NCBI GenBank assembly: GCA_023621995.1
Contig: JAMOAB010000068.1
Span: forward strand, 62,001-126,000
DNA length: 64,000 bases
Origin: Bacillota bacterium
GTDB lineage: Bacteria; Bacillota; Clostridia; Caldicoprobacterales; Xylanivirgaceae
Reading direction: 5' to 3'
Under the pieces are notes generated by a model, which worked only from the letters and a program-made list of their open reading frames with translations, did no database searches and was not told where the DNA came from. How positions within the stretch are numbered: position 1 is the first letter of the stretch; each line of letters opens with the position of its first letter. The position numbers were made by a program, and so were the translations under genes. Below, in pieces: positions 16,008 to 25,201 of the stretch.

Positions 16008-16062
16008 AAAAAAACGCCTCCTTCACAGCTTTAGTCCCTATAGTATAATATGATCGAGGCGT
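16008..16062 (-). promoter_or_regulatory. Inverted repeat covering the ribosome-binding site of the Tyr-rich gene
   Basis: ACGCCTC (minus, 16062-16056) can pair with GAGGCGT (16020-16014), which contains the GGAGG site; seven T follow and then the ATG at 16007. The loop is 35 nt and holds a TATACT-like -10 box, so an mRNA starting there would lack the 5' arm. Confidence 0.4.
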
Positions 16063-16094
16063 CAAAATGTTCTATATGATTATTCTAAATATTA

Positions 16095-17861
16095 TTAAGC
16101 ACAGAGTAAATATTCTTGTATAATGGCATTCAACTCATCTTCGTCTAAAGTTTCCCGATCGATCAAAGCCTTTGCAATGCCATCTAGTATTCGTCTATTG
16201 TCTGATAATATTTTCTTTGTCTTTGTATACGCAATGTCGAGTTTTTTCTTACATTGATCCGTTATAGCGTCATATTCTCCACCAATACCATTTTGTCTTA
16301 ATACATCATAATTTAAAAGTCCAATATCTGAATCCATACCAAAACGTTTTATCATATTTAATATTATCTCCGTTGCCTTCTCCAGATCGTTGTATGCACC
16401 TGTTGTTATATTTTCATGACCAAACACTATCTCTTCTGCTGCCCTACCTGCTAGTGCTATCTTAATATTATTTTCCATATCTCTTTTCTTATAATACATT
16501 CTTTCAGGGGATATATTCATGCTAAACCCCCCTGCCCCCTTAGTGCTAGGAATTATTGTCACCTTAGTAACCCTGTTGTCTGGAGCGATGAGTTTGGTTA
16601 TAAGGGCATGGCCACCTTCATGATAGGCAGTGATCTCTATATCCCCTTGACTTATTGAGCTTCGATCTTTCTTTTCTGCTCCTGCTATCACCGTATAGAA
16701 TGCCCTATCTATATCCTCCTTTTCTATAACTCTATTGTCTCGCTTAGCTGCAAATATTGCCGCTTCGTTCATCATATTTTCAAGCTTTGCACCACTAAAG
16801 TATACCGTCTGTTCTGCAATCTCATATAGATCAATATTATCGGCAATAGGTTTATTTGAACTATGGAGCTTTAATATCTCATATCTACCTTTTATATCAG
16901 GTAATCCTATTTCAATATGTCTATCAAAACGACCTGGCCGCAATAGAGCTTCATCTAGTACATCCAATCTATTTGTAGCAGCAATAACTACTATACCGTC
17001 ATTAGCACCAAAACCAGACATCTCAGCTAATAGAGCGTTTAATGTCTGATCCCTCTCATCGTTACCTCCTCCTTCAATATTTTTGTCTCTTTTCTTACCA
17101 AGTGCATCAATTTCATCTATGAATATGACACATTTTCCCTTTTCCCGGGCCCTTCTAAATAGATCTCTTATTCGACTGGCACCTACTCCGACATATAACT
17201 GAACAAAGTCTGAACCTGACATTGCATAAAATGGCACACTAGCCTCTCCTGCTACTGCCTTTGCCATCAAAGTCTTGCCTGTACCTGGAGGACCATAAAA
17301 TATGACACCCCTCGGCAGCCTTGCACCATATTTTGCATATTTATCAGGATTTTTTATAAAGTCTATTAATTCCTTTACACTTTCCTTAGCTTCCTCGTTA
17401 CCTGCAATATCCTCAAAGGTTATATCTATCCTATTTACTTGATTAGCATTTACATTAGAAAACTTGTTAGAATCCTTCTGCATCTGATATTTAAAAGATT
17501 TCATGCGAAATAGGATTATATACAAAAATATTGCTAGTATTGCTAAAGATCCTAAACTCCTAGTCAGCTGTAATCTACTATCTACCTCATCTACCATAAC
17601 GCCTTGTATCAAGAGTTCCTCTTTAAAACTATCCTTCCTTGGGTTATCTGTAATGAATGTATTTCCATCTTTATATGATACTCTTATTCTATGTGAGTCA
17701 GATAAGAACACCCTAAATACCTTTCCGTTTTCAATGTCATCTAAAAATGTCTCATAGGTAATATAGCGTTCATTATTGAGTTTTATACGATAGATACTAT
17801 ATGCAGCTGCTAAGGTGATCAATATACACGATATTATTATAATAATCCTTCGTTTGTCCAT
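16095..17861 (-). CDS. FtsH-family membrane AAA+ zinc metalloprotease
   Basis: 588 aa with two N-terminal membrane helices (6-24 and about 103-119) enclosing a small extracytosolic domain. The AAA+ module has Walker A GPPGTGKT (190-197), Walker B CVIFIDEID (244-252) and the SRH region around 297-315. The M41 peptidase has HEGGH (414-418) and the third zinc ligand at D492 (TTGAYNDLEKAT). It degrades membrane and regulatory proteins. It is shorter than housekeeping FtsH (about 640-700 aa) and differs in its linker, so it may be a second, sporulation-linked copy. It is divergent from the second PBP gene. Confidence 0.93.
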   Translation of the reverse strand: MDKRRIIIIISCILITLAAAYSIYRIKLNNERYITYETFLDDIENGKVFRVFLSDSHRIRVSYKDGNTFITDNPRKDSFKEELLIQGVMVDEVDSRLQLTRSLGSLAILAIFLYIILFRMKSFKYQMQKDSNKFSNVNANQVNRIDITFEDIAGNEEAKESVKELIDFIKNPDKYAKYGARLPRGVIFYGPPGTGKTLMAKAVAGEASVPFYAMSGSDFVQLYVGVGASRIRDLFRRAREKGKCVIFIDEIDALGKKRDKNIEGGGNDERDQTLNALLAEMSGFGANDGIVVIAATNRLDVLDEALLRPGRFDRHIEIGLPDIKGRYEILKLHSSNKPIADNIDLYEIAEQTVYFSGAKLENMMNEAAIFAAKRDNRVIEKEDIDRAFYTVIAGAEKKDRSSISQGDIEITAYHEGGHALITKLIAPDNRVTKVTIIPSTKGAGGFSMNISPERMYYKKRDMENNIKIALAGRAAEEIVFGHENITTGAYNDLEKATEIILNMIKRFGMDSDIGLLNYDVLRQNGIGGEYDAITDQCKKKLDIAYTKTKKILSDNRRILDGIAKALIDRETLDEDELNAIIQEYLLCA

Positions 17862-18046
17862 TTTTCCCTCTCCTTAGCATAGAATTCCTTAATATATACC
17901 TGTATATACAATATATATTAGATTATAACCTATAGAACTTTCCTCGTCCATGGAAGTGTTTGGTACATCAAACTCCATGTTTATATTTTGCTCTTTTAGG
18001 CAATAATATCCATATTATATATAATAAATAAAATATGGAGGGTTCT

Positions 18047-20392
18047 ATGTTTCGTCGTATATCTTTAGTTGTATTTATATTACTTTTTATAAGTCTTTTA
18101 TCATTTAGTATCTATGTAAGTATAGACATGAAAAATTGGGCAGAATTTGACCCTAATAAAATAGAACATCTAGTCCAGTCAACTGTCATATATGACAGCA
18201 ATGACAATAAGCTTATAGATATACATGGAGTTCAAAATAGGATAAATGTATCAATTTCCCAGGTACCTGATTATGTTAAAAATGCTTTTATTGCAGTTGA
18301 AGATATCAGATTTTATAAGCACAAGGGTATTGACATAAGACGAATGTTTGGTGCTCTAATCCAAAATATAAGGTTAAAGAGCTATGCACAGGGAGCAAGT
18401 ACAATAACTCAGCAAGTAGTACGCAATAGCCACCTTACAATGAAGAAAACCATCAGTAGAAAGTTGCAGGAGATATACCTTGCATTGATTTTAGATAGGA
18501 ATTATTCAAAGGATCAAATATTACAGACCTATCTAAACATAATATACTTCGGAGGTGGTACATATGGTATTGAGACAGCCTCTAACACATATTTCAATAA
18601 ATCTGCTAAAGATCTGACAATTGCCGAAGCATGCCTTCTCGCAGGTATACCAAAAAATCCATCAAAATACTCCCCTTTCGCCGATAGAGAAGCCTCACTT
18701 AAGCGAAAAGATCTTATAATTGATCTAATGGTCAAATATGATTTTATATCAGAATCAGAAGGGATCGAAGCAAAAAATCAGCCTATAGAATTAAATGATA
18801 GAGAAAAGATAGCCAGCACCAATGTTGAGTTTGGATATTTCATAGACAGAGTATTGGAAGAGGCAAAACAAATACTAGGTGTAGACGACAACAAGCTATA
18901 TACAGATGGATATAGAATATATACTACAATGGATAGAGAACTTCAGGAATTCTGCCAAAGAATATTAGATAATGATAGCTTTTTCCCCACAAGTCCCAAC
19001 TCAAGCAGAAGACCTGAGGGTGCCCTTATATCCATTCAGCCATCCACAGGCAAAATAACTTGCCTCATAGGTGGAAGATCGTATCCTGAGGACCAGAGAA
19101 AAATACTAAATAGATCTGTTCATTCTAGGAGGCAACCTGGATCTACTATAAAACCACTTATATCATTTGCACCAGCCCTGGAGTATTTTGGATATACGCC
19201 AGCTACAATAATAGACGATTCACCCATAAATATAAATGGCTATTCGCCTTCCAATTTTGGTAACAAATATAGGGGGCCTGTCACCATGAGGGAGGGACTT
19301 GCCCTTTCGATCAATACAGTTGCTGTAAAGATCCTCCATGACATCAATGTATATAGTGGAATTTCCTTTGCTGAAAAATTAGGTATCACTTTTAGCCAGG
19401 AAGACCATAATAATTTAGCCATAGCATTAGGAGGGTTTAGTGAAGGGGTAACGCCGCTGGAGTTAGCTCGAGCATATGCTACTCTTGCCGATGGAGGAAT
19501 CTATAAAGATGTAGTAACAATAAGACGTATTGAAGATAACAGGGGTATAGTTTTATATGAACATTCTCCTATAAAAAAGACTGTAGTTTCACAGGAGACT
19601 GCATTTTTAATAAATGATATGTTAAAATCCACAGTAACTTGGGGAACTGCTAGTATCCTTAAAGATATTGGTATACCAATAGCAGCAAAGACAGGAACAG
19701 CCCAATTACCAAGAATTCAAGAATTCGAGGATATAGATGGGGTAAAAGACGCATGGATAGTAGCCTATAATCCAGACTTAGTAATCTGTATATGGATGGG
19801 GTTCGACAGAACAAATAGGGAAGATTACATGCCAAGCAGTGCTGTAGGTGGAACCTATCCTGCTCGCATAGCACGAGAAGTATTGAAATTTGCATATAGG
19901 GATAAGGAAGCAAGTGATTTTATTAAACCTTCGAAGATCCTAGAGGTAGAGTTAGATGCAAAATCACTCAAAGAACAGGGCAAATTACTTCTTGCCAATT
20001 CCCTCACCCCAACCGAATATATATATAGGGAATTTTTCACTGCACAGACAGCACCAAAAAACACAACCGATTATTGGACGGTACCTAGTCCTCCAGAAGA
20101 TTTTCGAATATATTCAGAGGGTTTAAGATCGCCTATGCTGACTTTTATCGCATCTTCACCTTTAGCAATATATAGTATATATCGTGTAGATAGAGATACA
20201 GGAGAACAGACCATAGTACATGAGGTAAAAGCGTCTTCCAATCAACATGTAGTGTGGTTTGATGAGACGGCAGTGGCAGGAGGAAACTATAGATATTTCA
20301 TCATTCCGTCTCATCCTGAGATACTGATAGATAACAAACCAATCGAAGGGCAGATTTCTAAATTTATAGATATCGACCTCCCAAAAGAATAA
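18047..20392 (+). CDS. Class A penicillin-binding protein with C-terminal Ig/FN3-like domain
   Basis: 781 aa. Membrane helix 7-25. GT51 domain about 45-230 with catalytic Glu in VEDIRFYKHKG (E85) and QGASTITQQV. Transpeptidase domain with SxxK (S366-K369), SIN (421-423) and KTGT (548-551). The final 120 residues (PPEDFRIYSEGL onward) look like one beta-sandwich of fibronectin-III type. ATG 18047 has GGAGGG at 5-nt spacing; the ATG at 18035 overlaps that site and is rejected. Resembles the PbpG/PbpF group used in sporulation, and the neighbourhood fits, but that is inference. It abuts the convergent TPR gene with no gap. Confidence 0.95.
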   Translation: MFRRISLVVFILLFISLLSFSIYVSIDMKNWAEFDPNKIEHLVQSTVIYDSNDNKLIDIHGVQNRINVSISQVPDYVKNAFIAVEDIRFYKHKGIDIRRMFGALIQNIRLKSYAQGASTITQQVVRNSHLTMKKTISRKLQEIYLALILDRNYSKDQILQTYLNIIYFGGGTYGIETASNTYFNKSAKDLTIAEACLLAGIPKNPSKYSPFADREASLKRKDLIIDLMVKYDFISESEGIEAKNQPIELNDREKIASTNVEFGYFIDRVLEEAKQILGVDDNKLYTDGYRIYTTMDRELQEFCQRILDNDSFFPTSPNSSRRPEGALISIQPSTGKITCLIGGRSYPEDQRKILNRSVHSRRQPGSTIKPLISFAPALEYFGYTPATIIDDSPININGYSPSNFGNKYRGPVTMREGLALSINTVAVKILHDINVYSGISFAEKLGITFSQEDHNNLAIALGGFSEGVTPLELARAYATLADGGIYKDVVTIRRIEDNRGIVLYEHSPIKKTVVSQETAFLINDMLKSTVTWGTASILKDIGIPIAAKTGTAQLPRIQEFEDIDGVKDAWIVAYNPDLVICIWMGFDRTNREDYMPSSAVGGTYPARIAREVLKFAYRDKEASDFIKPSKILEVELDAKSLKEQGKLLLANSLTPTEYIYREFFTAQTAPKNTTDYWTVPSPPEDFRIYSEGLRSPMLTFIASSPLAIYSIYRVDRDTGEQTIVHEVKASSNQHVVWFDETAVAGGNYRYFIIPSHPEILIDNKPIEGQISKFIDIDLPKE

Positions 20393-21082
20393 TTAATCCT
20401 TTAATCCATCAAGTTTTCTTTGAATATCTTCTTTGGAGATTACGTTTAAAGGGGTTATATCCTTTTCTAATGCCTTCAAGAGTTTCTCTCGGGCAAGCTC
20501 CTTATTACCTTCTTTGTCATATATACAAGCTAAATAATAGAGGGTGCTGACTTGATCTGGTTTTATTTCCTCCGCCTTTAAAAAATATTTCTTCGCCTGA
20601 TTTAATATCCCCATTTCATAATAAGTTTGGGCAAGATTATCTAAGATGGCAGGATCTTCGTCATCATAATCTAGGGCCTCAAGATTATATTCTAACGCCC
20701 TATCCAGATCTCCCTTTTCAATTAGCATATATCCTAATGTGCTATATATTCTAGTAGTAGTATATTTTGCCTGAACTTCCATAAGCATCTCTATGGCAGT
20801 ATCAAGCTCACCTAGCTTCCAATAGGCAATGGAGAGATTCATCTTTGCCATTGCCCGTATCCGTTCTTTCTGTGAGTAGTCAGTCAGGACACTACTAAAT
20901 AAGTCTCGCGCAGCTTCAAACTCACCTTTATTGAGAAGCAATACGCCATAGGCTAATTTGTATTTTGCCTTGCTCATGCCCGCTTCCATGCCCTTCTTAT
21001 AATATTTCTCTGCTTTTTCAGTTTTTTTAGTACTATGGCTCCAATAACCTAAAAATCCATTTAAATTACCCTTTATGGACAT
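20393..21082 (-). CDS. Tetratricopeptide repeat protein
   Basis: 229 aa from ATG 21082, made of about five TPR units (for example KAEKYYKKGMEAG, AMAKMNLSIAYWKLGELDTA, LDNLAQTYYEMGILNQAKKYFLKAEEI). TPRs mediate protein contacts; no enzymatic domain is present. I chose 21082 because it has AAAGGATGG upstream and because an intrinsic terminator of the preceding ATPase gene (21118-21142) lies inside the longer frame that opens at TTG 21187. The stop codon abuts that of the convergent PBP gene. Confidence 0.85.
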   Translation of the reverse strand: MSIKGNLNGFLGYWSHSTKKTEKAEKYYKKGMEAGMSKAKYKLAYGVLLLNKGEFEAARDLFSSVLTDYSQKERIRAMAKMNLSIAYWKLGELDTAIEMLMEVQAKYTTTRIYSTLGYMLIEKGDLDRALEYNLEALDYDDEDPAILDNLAQTYYEMGILNQAKKYFLKAEEIKPDQVSTLYYLACIYDKEGNKELAREKLLKALEKDITPLNVISKEDIQRKLDGLKD

Positions 21083-21117
21083 ATATCTTCCATCCTTTCT
21101 GCACCTTAATAGGCTAC

Positions 21118-21142
21118 AAAAAACGCTCATCATCCGATGAGC
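21118..21142 (-). terminator. Terminator of the P-type ATPase gene
   Basis: A 7-bp GC-containing stem (21136-21142 with 21125-21131, 4-nt loop) is followed on the minus strand by GTTTTTTG. It lies 47 nt past the ATPase stop. Confidence 0.75.
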
Positions 21143-21188
21143 AAAATCCTTTAAGACTATATTAATCCATTTTATGCTTTTTATCAAG

Positions 21189-23831
21189 CTAGCTATCTAA
21201 TCTAACTATACCTTTAGGATTGGTTGTAAAGCTACTGACCAGCATTTCGATGAACGAAAAGCCTATTGCAATCATCCAATCATTTGCCTCTAAAGGAAAT
21301 GTCTTAAATATTTTAGATAATCTAGGTGTATATATAACCATTAAGGTCAATAAAAGCGATAATAGGTTTGCAACTATTAAGTGAGGATTACGGAAAAAAT
21401 CTATATCAAATACATTTTTTCTCTCGGACCTACTCTCGAATGAATATAAAAGTTCTGTGAGTATCATAGTGACAAAGGCTGTTGTCCGTGCCCTACCTAC
21501 ATCACCTGTCAAATTTAATATAATAGAAAAAGCAGCTATTGCACTCAGACCTATTAGAGCACCAGAGAATAGTATATGAGTACCTAGACCATCTGCAAAT
21601 ATGCCTGTACCACTCTTACGAGGAGGTTCCATCATTATGTCATCCTCAGGTGGATCTACACTAAGGGCAAGGGCAGGAAATCCATCTGTAACCAAGTTTA
21701 CCCAGAGGATTTGTATGGGAACTAGGGGAAGCGGCATGGCAAAGACGGCAGCTATTGCCATCATAATCATCTCCCCTAGATTACAGGATAAAAGATATCT
21801 TATGGACTTCCTTATATTGTCGTATATAATCCTTCCCTCTTCTATTGCTGCCACAATTGTAGAAAAATTGTCATCTAAAAGTATCATGGAAGATGCTTCC
21901 TTAGCAACATCTGTTCCCGACTTACCCATGGCAATACCTATATCCGCCTCTTTGAGCGCCGGCGCATCATTTACACCATCGCCAGTCATTGCCACTACAT
22001 TCCCCCTTTGCTTATAGGCACGAACAATTCGCAATTTGTGATTGGGGCTTACTCTGGCAAATACTGTGACGTTGTCTACCCTGCTTTTAAGTTCATCATC
22101 GCTCATTTTGTCTAGATCATCTCCTGTAAGGGCATCATCGGTATTTTTAAATATATTCAGTTCCTTTGCTATGGCAATTGCAGTATTTCTATGATCACCT
22201 GTTATCATAACTGGTCTTATGCCTGCTCTATGACAACTTTGTATGGCGTTGTATACCTCTGGCCTAGGAGGATCTATCATCCCTTGAAGACCTATAAATA
22301 CAAGATTTTGCTCAATATTACTATTAGACAGATTGTATGGAATATGATCTAATTTTTTATATGCAAAGGCTAGTACCCTTAAGGCCTCTCCTGCCATTTT
22401 TTCATTTGCACGTTGTATATTTCTCCTTTGCACATTATCAAAAGGTATAATCTGTCCGTCTTTTATTAATTTTGTACACTTATACATTATCTTGTCTGGA
22501 GCACCTTTTACAAATACCAAATAGCCTTTTCCTCTTGTATCTTTGCATATTACGCTCATACATTTTCTCTCCGAATCAAATGGTAGCTCATGTACTCTCT
22601 TATACCGGTTAAGGCTATCTTCATATGCATCTCCTTTGATAGATGCTTCCAAAATTGCAACTTCCGTAGGGTCACCATATACATTCCCATCCCTTTTGCC
22701 TGCGTTGTTGCATAATGCACCAACTTTAAGTAACATTCTTAACGAGCTATTAGATTCTTTATCTATAACTTTTCCATTTATTTTAAATATACCTTCTTTT
22801 TCGTCCCAGTCCATTACATCTATAATTTTTTCATCTGTATATATCTTTTTTACTGTCATCTTATTTTGGGTTAAAGTGCCTGTCTTATCTGTGCATATTA
22901 TATTAGTGCTGCCTAGGGTTTCTACCGCTGTGAGCTTTCTTATAAGTGCATTTCGCTTTAGCATTCTCTGTACTCCCACTGCCAAAGAGACAGTTACTAT
23001 GGCTGGCAATCCTTCAGGAATTGCAGCAACGGCAAGGGATACACCTGCCAAAATCATATTATATATGGTCTCACCATGATATATTCCAGCTAAGGTAATA
23101 AGAGCACATATTATTAGACTAATACCTACCAGTTCTTTACCAATCCGATCTAGTTTTTTTTGAAGAGGGGTAGGATTTCTCTCTATATCTTGTATTAGAT
23201 TTGCTATATTCCCCATTTCAGTATCCATGCCCGTCCTTATTACCAGTGCACTAGCCCTACCCATAGTCATGGTGGTACCCATATATAAAGTATTCTTTGC
23301 AGGAGGAGTTTCTTTATTAATAAGTTTCTCATCTATAGGCAATTTTTCCACAGGTATTGACTCACCACTTAGCATAGACTCATTTATTTGTACACTTACC
23401 CCTTTTAATAGTACACAATCTGCTGCAATCCTATCTCCTGCTTCTAATAGTAAAATATCTCCAGGTACCACTTCCTTGGCTGGAATTGTAAGCTCTCTGC
23501 CATCTCTTATGACATGTGCACTGGGAGCTGATAGTTGTTTTAGTGCCTCTAGGGATTTTTCTGTTCTGTATTCCTGTATAAAACCTAATATACCATTCAT
23601 AAGTATTATAATGCCAATCGTTATTGCATCTGCTATTTCGCCTATAAAAAGCGAAATGGATGTGGCAACTAAGAGCACCAATACTATAAAATCTTTAAAT
23701 TGACTGAAAAACAGTCTAATTATAGATGTACCTTCTTCACTTGTTATTTCATTTGGTCCATGCTTTTTTAAAAGTATCTCAGCTTCCCGTGTTGTAAGCC
23801 CGTAGGAAGTTTTACACTGTGTATTTATCAT
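21189..23831 (-). CDS. Calcium-transporting P-type ATPase (type IIA, SERCA-like)
   Basis: 880-aa P2-type cation pump. Visible features are the N-terminal cation-ATPase domain, SGES in the actuator domain (155-158; TGES in most pumps), the PEGL motif in the fourth membrane helix (272-275), the phosphorylation site DKTGTLT (315-321), the nucleotide-binding region with KGAPD, and the hinge GDGVNDAPAL. The last 200 residues hold the C-terminal membrane helices. PEGL with VAAIPEGLP indicates Ca2+ (or Mn2+) export. Single-gene transcript with its own terminator. Confidence 0.95.
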   Translation of the reverse strand: MINTQCKTSYGLTTREAEILLKKHGPNEITSEEGTSIIRLFFSQFKDFIVLVLLVATSISLFIGEIADAITIGIIILMNGILGFIQEYRTEKSLEALKQLSAPSAHVIRDGRELTIPAKEVVPGDILLLEAGDRIAADCVLLKGVSVQINESMLSGESIPVEKLPIDEKLINKETPPAKNTLYMGTTMTMGRASALVIRTGMDTEMGNIANLIQDIERNPTPLQKKLDRIGKELVGISLIICALITLAGIYHGETIYNMILAGVSLAVAAIPEGLPAIVTVSLAVGVQRMLKRNALIRKLTAVETLGSTNIICTDKTGTLTQNKMTVKKIYTDEKIIDVMDWDEKEGIFKINGKVIDKESNSSLRMLLKVGALCNNAGKRDGNVYGDPTEVAILEASIKGDAYEDSLNRYKRVHELPFDSERKCMSVICKDTRGKGYLVFVKGAPDKIMYKCTKLIKDGQIIPFDNVQRRNIQRANEKMAGEALRVLAFAYKKLDHIPYNLSNSNIEQNLVFIGLQGMIDPPRPEVYNAIQSCHRAGIRPVMITGDHRNTAIAIAKELNIFKNTDDALTGDDLDKMSDDELKSRVDNVTVFARVSPNHKLRIVRAYKQRGNVVAMTGDGVNDAPALKEADIGIAMGKSGTDVAKEASSMILLDDNFSTIVAAIEEGRIIYDNIRKSIRYLLSCNLGEMIMMAIAAVFAMPLPLVPIQILWVNLVTDGFPALALSVDPPEDDIMMEPPRKSGTGIFADGLGTHILFSGALIGLSAIAAFSIILNLTGDVGRARTTAFVTMILTELLYSFESRSERKNVFDIDFFRNPHLIVANLLSLLLTLMVIYTPRLSKIFKTFPLEANDWMIAIGFSFIEMLVSSFTTNPKGIVRLDS

Positions 23832-24041
23832 ATATATGCTCCCTTCATAGAAATATATCTTTTTTATAAAGCATTAACCCTGTCATATACAATGTATATT
23901 AGGACATGCCGATAAATATGAAAGATATTATATTTCAAAAAAAGCGATTAGCTACATCCCAAACACTTGAAACTTATGCCTTGATATTATATAATAAATA
24001 TTTGTTTGAACTTGACCAATTATAGATGGTGGAGGATAGAT

Positions 24042-25133
24042 ATGAAACTAGGCATTGTTGGTTTACCAAATGTAGGTAAAAGTACATTATTTAACGCTAT
24101 AACTAAGGCAGGAGCCCAAGCGGCAAATTACCCTTTTTGCACCATAGATCCTAATGTTGGCATAGTGTCTGTTCCTGATAAACGACTAGATGTTCTTGCT
24201 AACATGTACCATCCTGAGAAGATTACCCCGGCTACAATAGAGTTTGTAGATATCGCAGGATTGGTTAAGGGTGCAAGTAAGGGTGAAGGGCTAGGAAATA
24301 AATTCTTAGCCAATATACGGGAAGTAGATGCCATAGTACATGTGGTAAGATGTTTTGAATCATCTGATATTGTGCATGTTGATGGAAGCGTCGATCCAAT
24401 ACGCGATGTTGAAACTATTAATCTTGAACTTATATTTGCCGATATAGAAAGCATAGATAAGCAGATAGATAAGGCACAAAGGGCAGCAAAGAGTGGAAGA
24501 GCAGAAGATAAAAAGATACTGGCACTTCTGGAGAAAATAAAAGAAGACCTGGAGAAGGGTATACCTGTACGTAATATGAAGTTTAGTAAGGAAGAAGAGG
24601 AGTTTGTAAGGCAACTATTTCTCCTCACATTCAAACCTGTCATATATGTAGCAAATGTTTCAGAAGATGACATAGCCAATGATAATATTCCCTTTGTAGA
24701 AAAGTTAAAAGGGTATGTAAAGGAAGAAGATGCTAAGACAATAGTAATATGCGCAGGATTAGAAGAAGAAATTGCCCAACTCGATGACAGTGAAAAAGCG
24801 GTCTTCTTAGAAGAATTAGGTATTGAAGAGTCAGGGTTAGATAAACTCGTAAGGGCTTGTTATGATCTTCTTGGTCTTATAAGCTATCTTACAGCTGGTT
24901 CTGATGAAGTTCGAGCATGGACAATACAGAAGGGTACCAAAGCTCCACAGGCAGCAGGAAAGATCCATACTGACTTTGAGAGGGGCTTTATAAGGGCTGA
25001 AGTCGTTGCATTTGAAGATCTTATAGAGGCGGGATCTAGTGCAGCTGCAAGAGAAAAAGGGCTCATACGACTAGAGGGCAAGGATTATATAGTTCAAGAT
25101 GGAGATGTAATATTATTTAGATTTAATGTTTAA
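24042..25133 (+). CDS. ychF: Ribosome-binding ATPase YchF (Obg family)
   Basis: 363 aa, the family length. It has the G1 motif GLPNVGKST (residues 6-14), the YchF-specific change from NKxD in the G4 region (which favours ATP), a central coiled coil, and a C-terminal TGS domain (RAWTIQKGTKAPQAAGKIHTDFERGFI). YchF binds the 50S ribosome and affects stress responses. ATG 24042 follows GGAGG at good spacing; the frame also opens 12 codons earlier, at 24006, but without a site. Confidence 0.97.
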   Translation: MKLGIVGLPNVGKSTLFNAITKAGAQAANYPFCTIDPNVGIVSVPDKRLDVLANMYHPEKITPATIEFVDIAGLVKGASKGEGLGNKFLANIREVDAIVHVVRCFESSDIVHVDGSVDPIRDVETINLELIFADIESIDKQIDKAQRAAKSGRAEDKKILALLEKIKEDLEKGIPVRNMKFSKEEEEFVRQLFLLTFKPVIYVANVSEDDIANDNIPFVEKLKGYVKEEDAKTIVICAGLEEEIAQLDDSEKAVFLEELGIEESGLDKLVRACYDLLGLISYLTAGSDEVRAWTIQKGTKAPQAAGKIHTDFERGFIRAEVVAFEDLIEAGSSAAAREKGLIRLEGKDYIVQDGDVILFRFNV

Positions 25134-25149
25134 CCTTAAATCTAAATAA

Positions 25150-25194
25150 AGCTGTATACGATAGATATAGATATAGATCGCATACAGCTTTTTT
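25150..25194 (+). terminator. Intrinsic terminator of ychF
   Basis: A 13-bp stem with one mismatch (25150-25162 with 25177-25189) followed by six T. It also lies between ychF and the convergent pepF gene. Confidence 0.85.
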
Positions 25195-25201
25195 CATATC
25201 T

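Noticed and set aside
22543-23079. 178-codon plus-strand frame inside the P-type ATPase gene
   Set aside because: Antisense shadow with Ser/Ile-rich composition; the ATPase motifs on the other strand are intact.
24128-24679. 183-codon minus-strand frame inside ychF
   Set aside because: Antisense shadow of a highly conserved gene; Ser-rich composition and no start signal.
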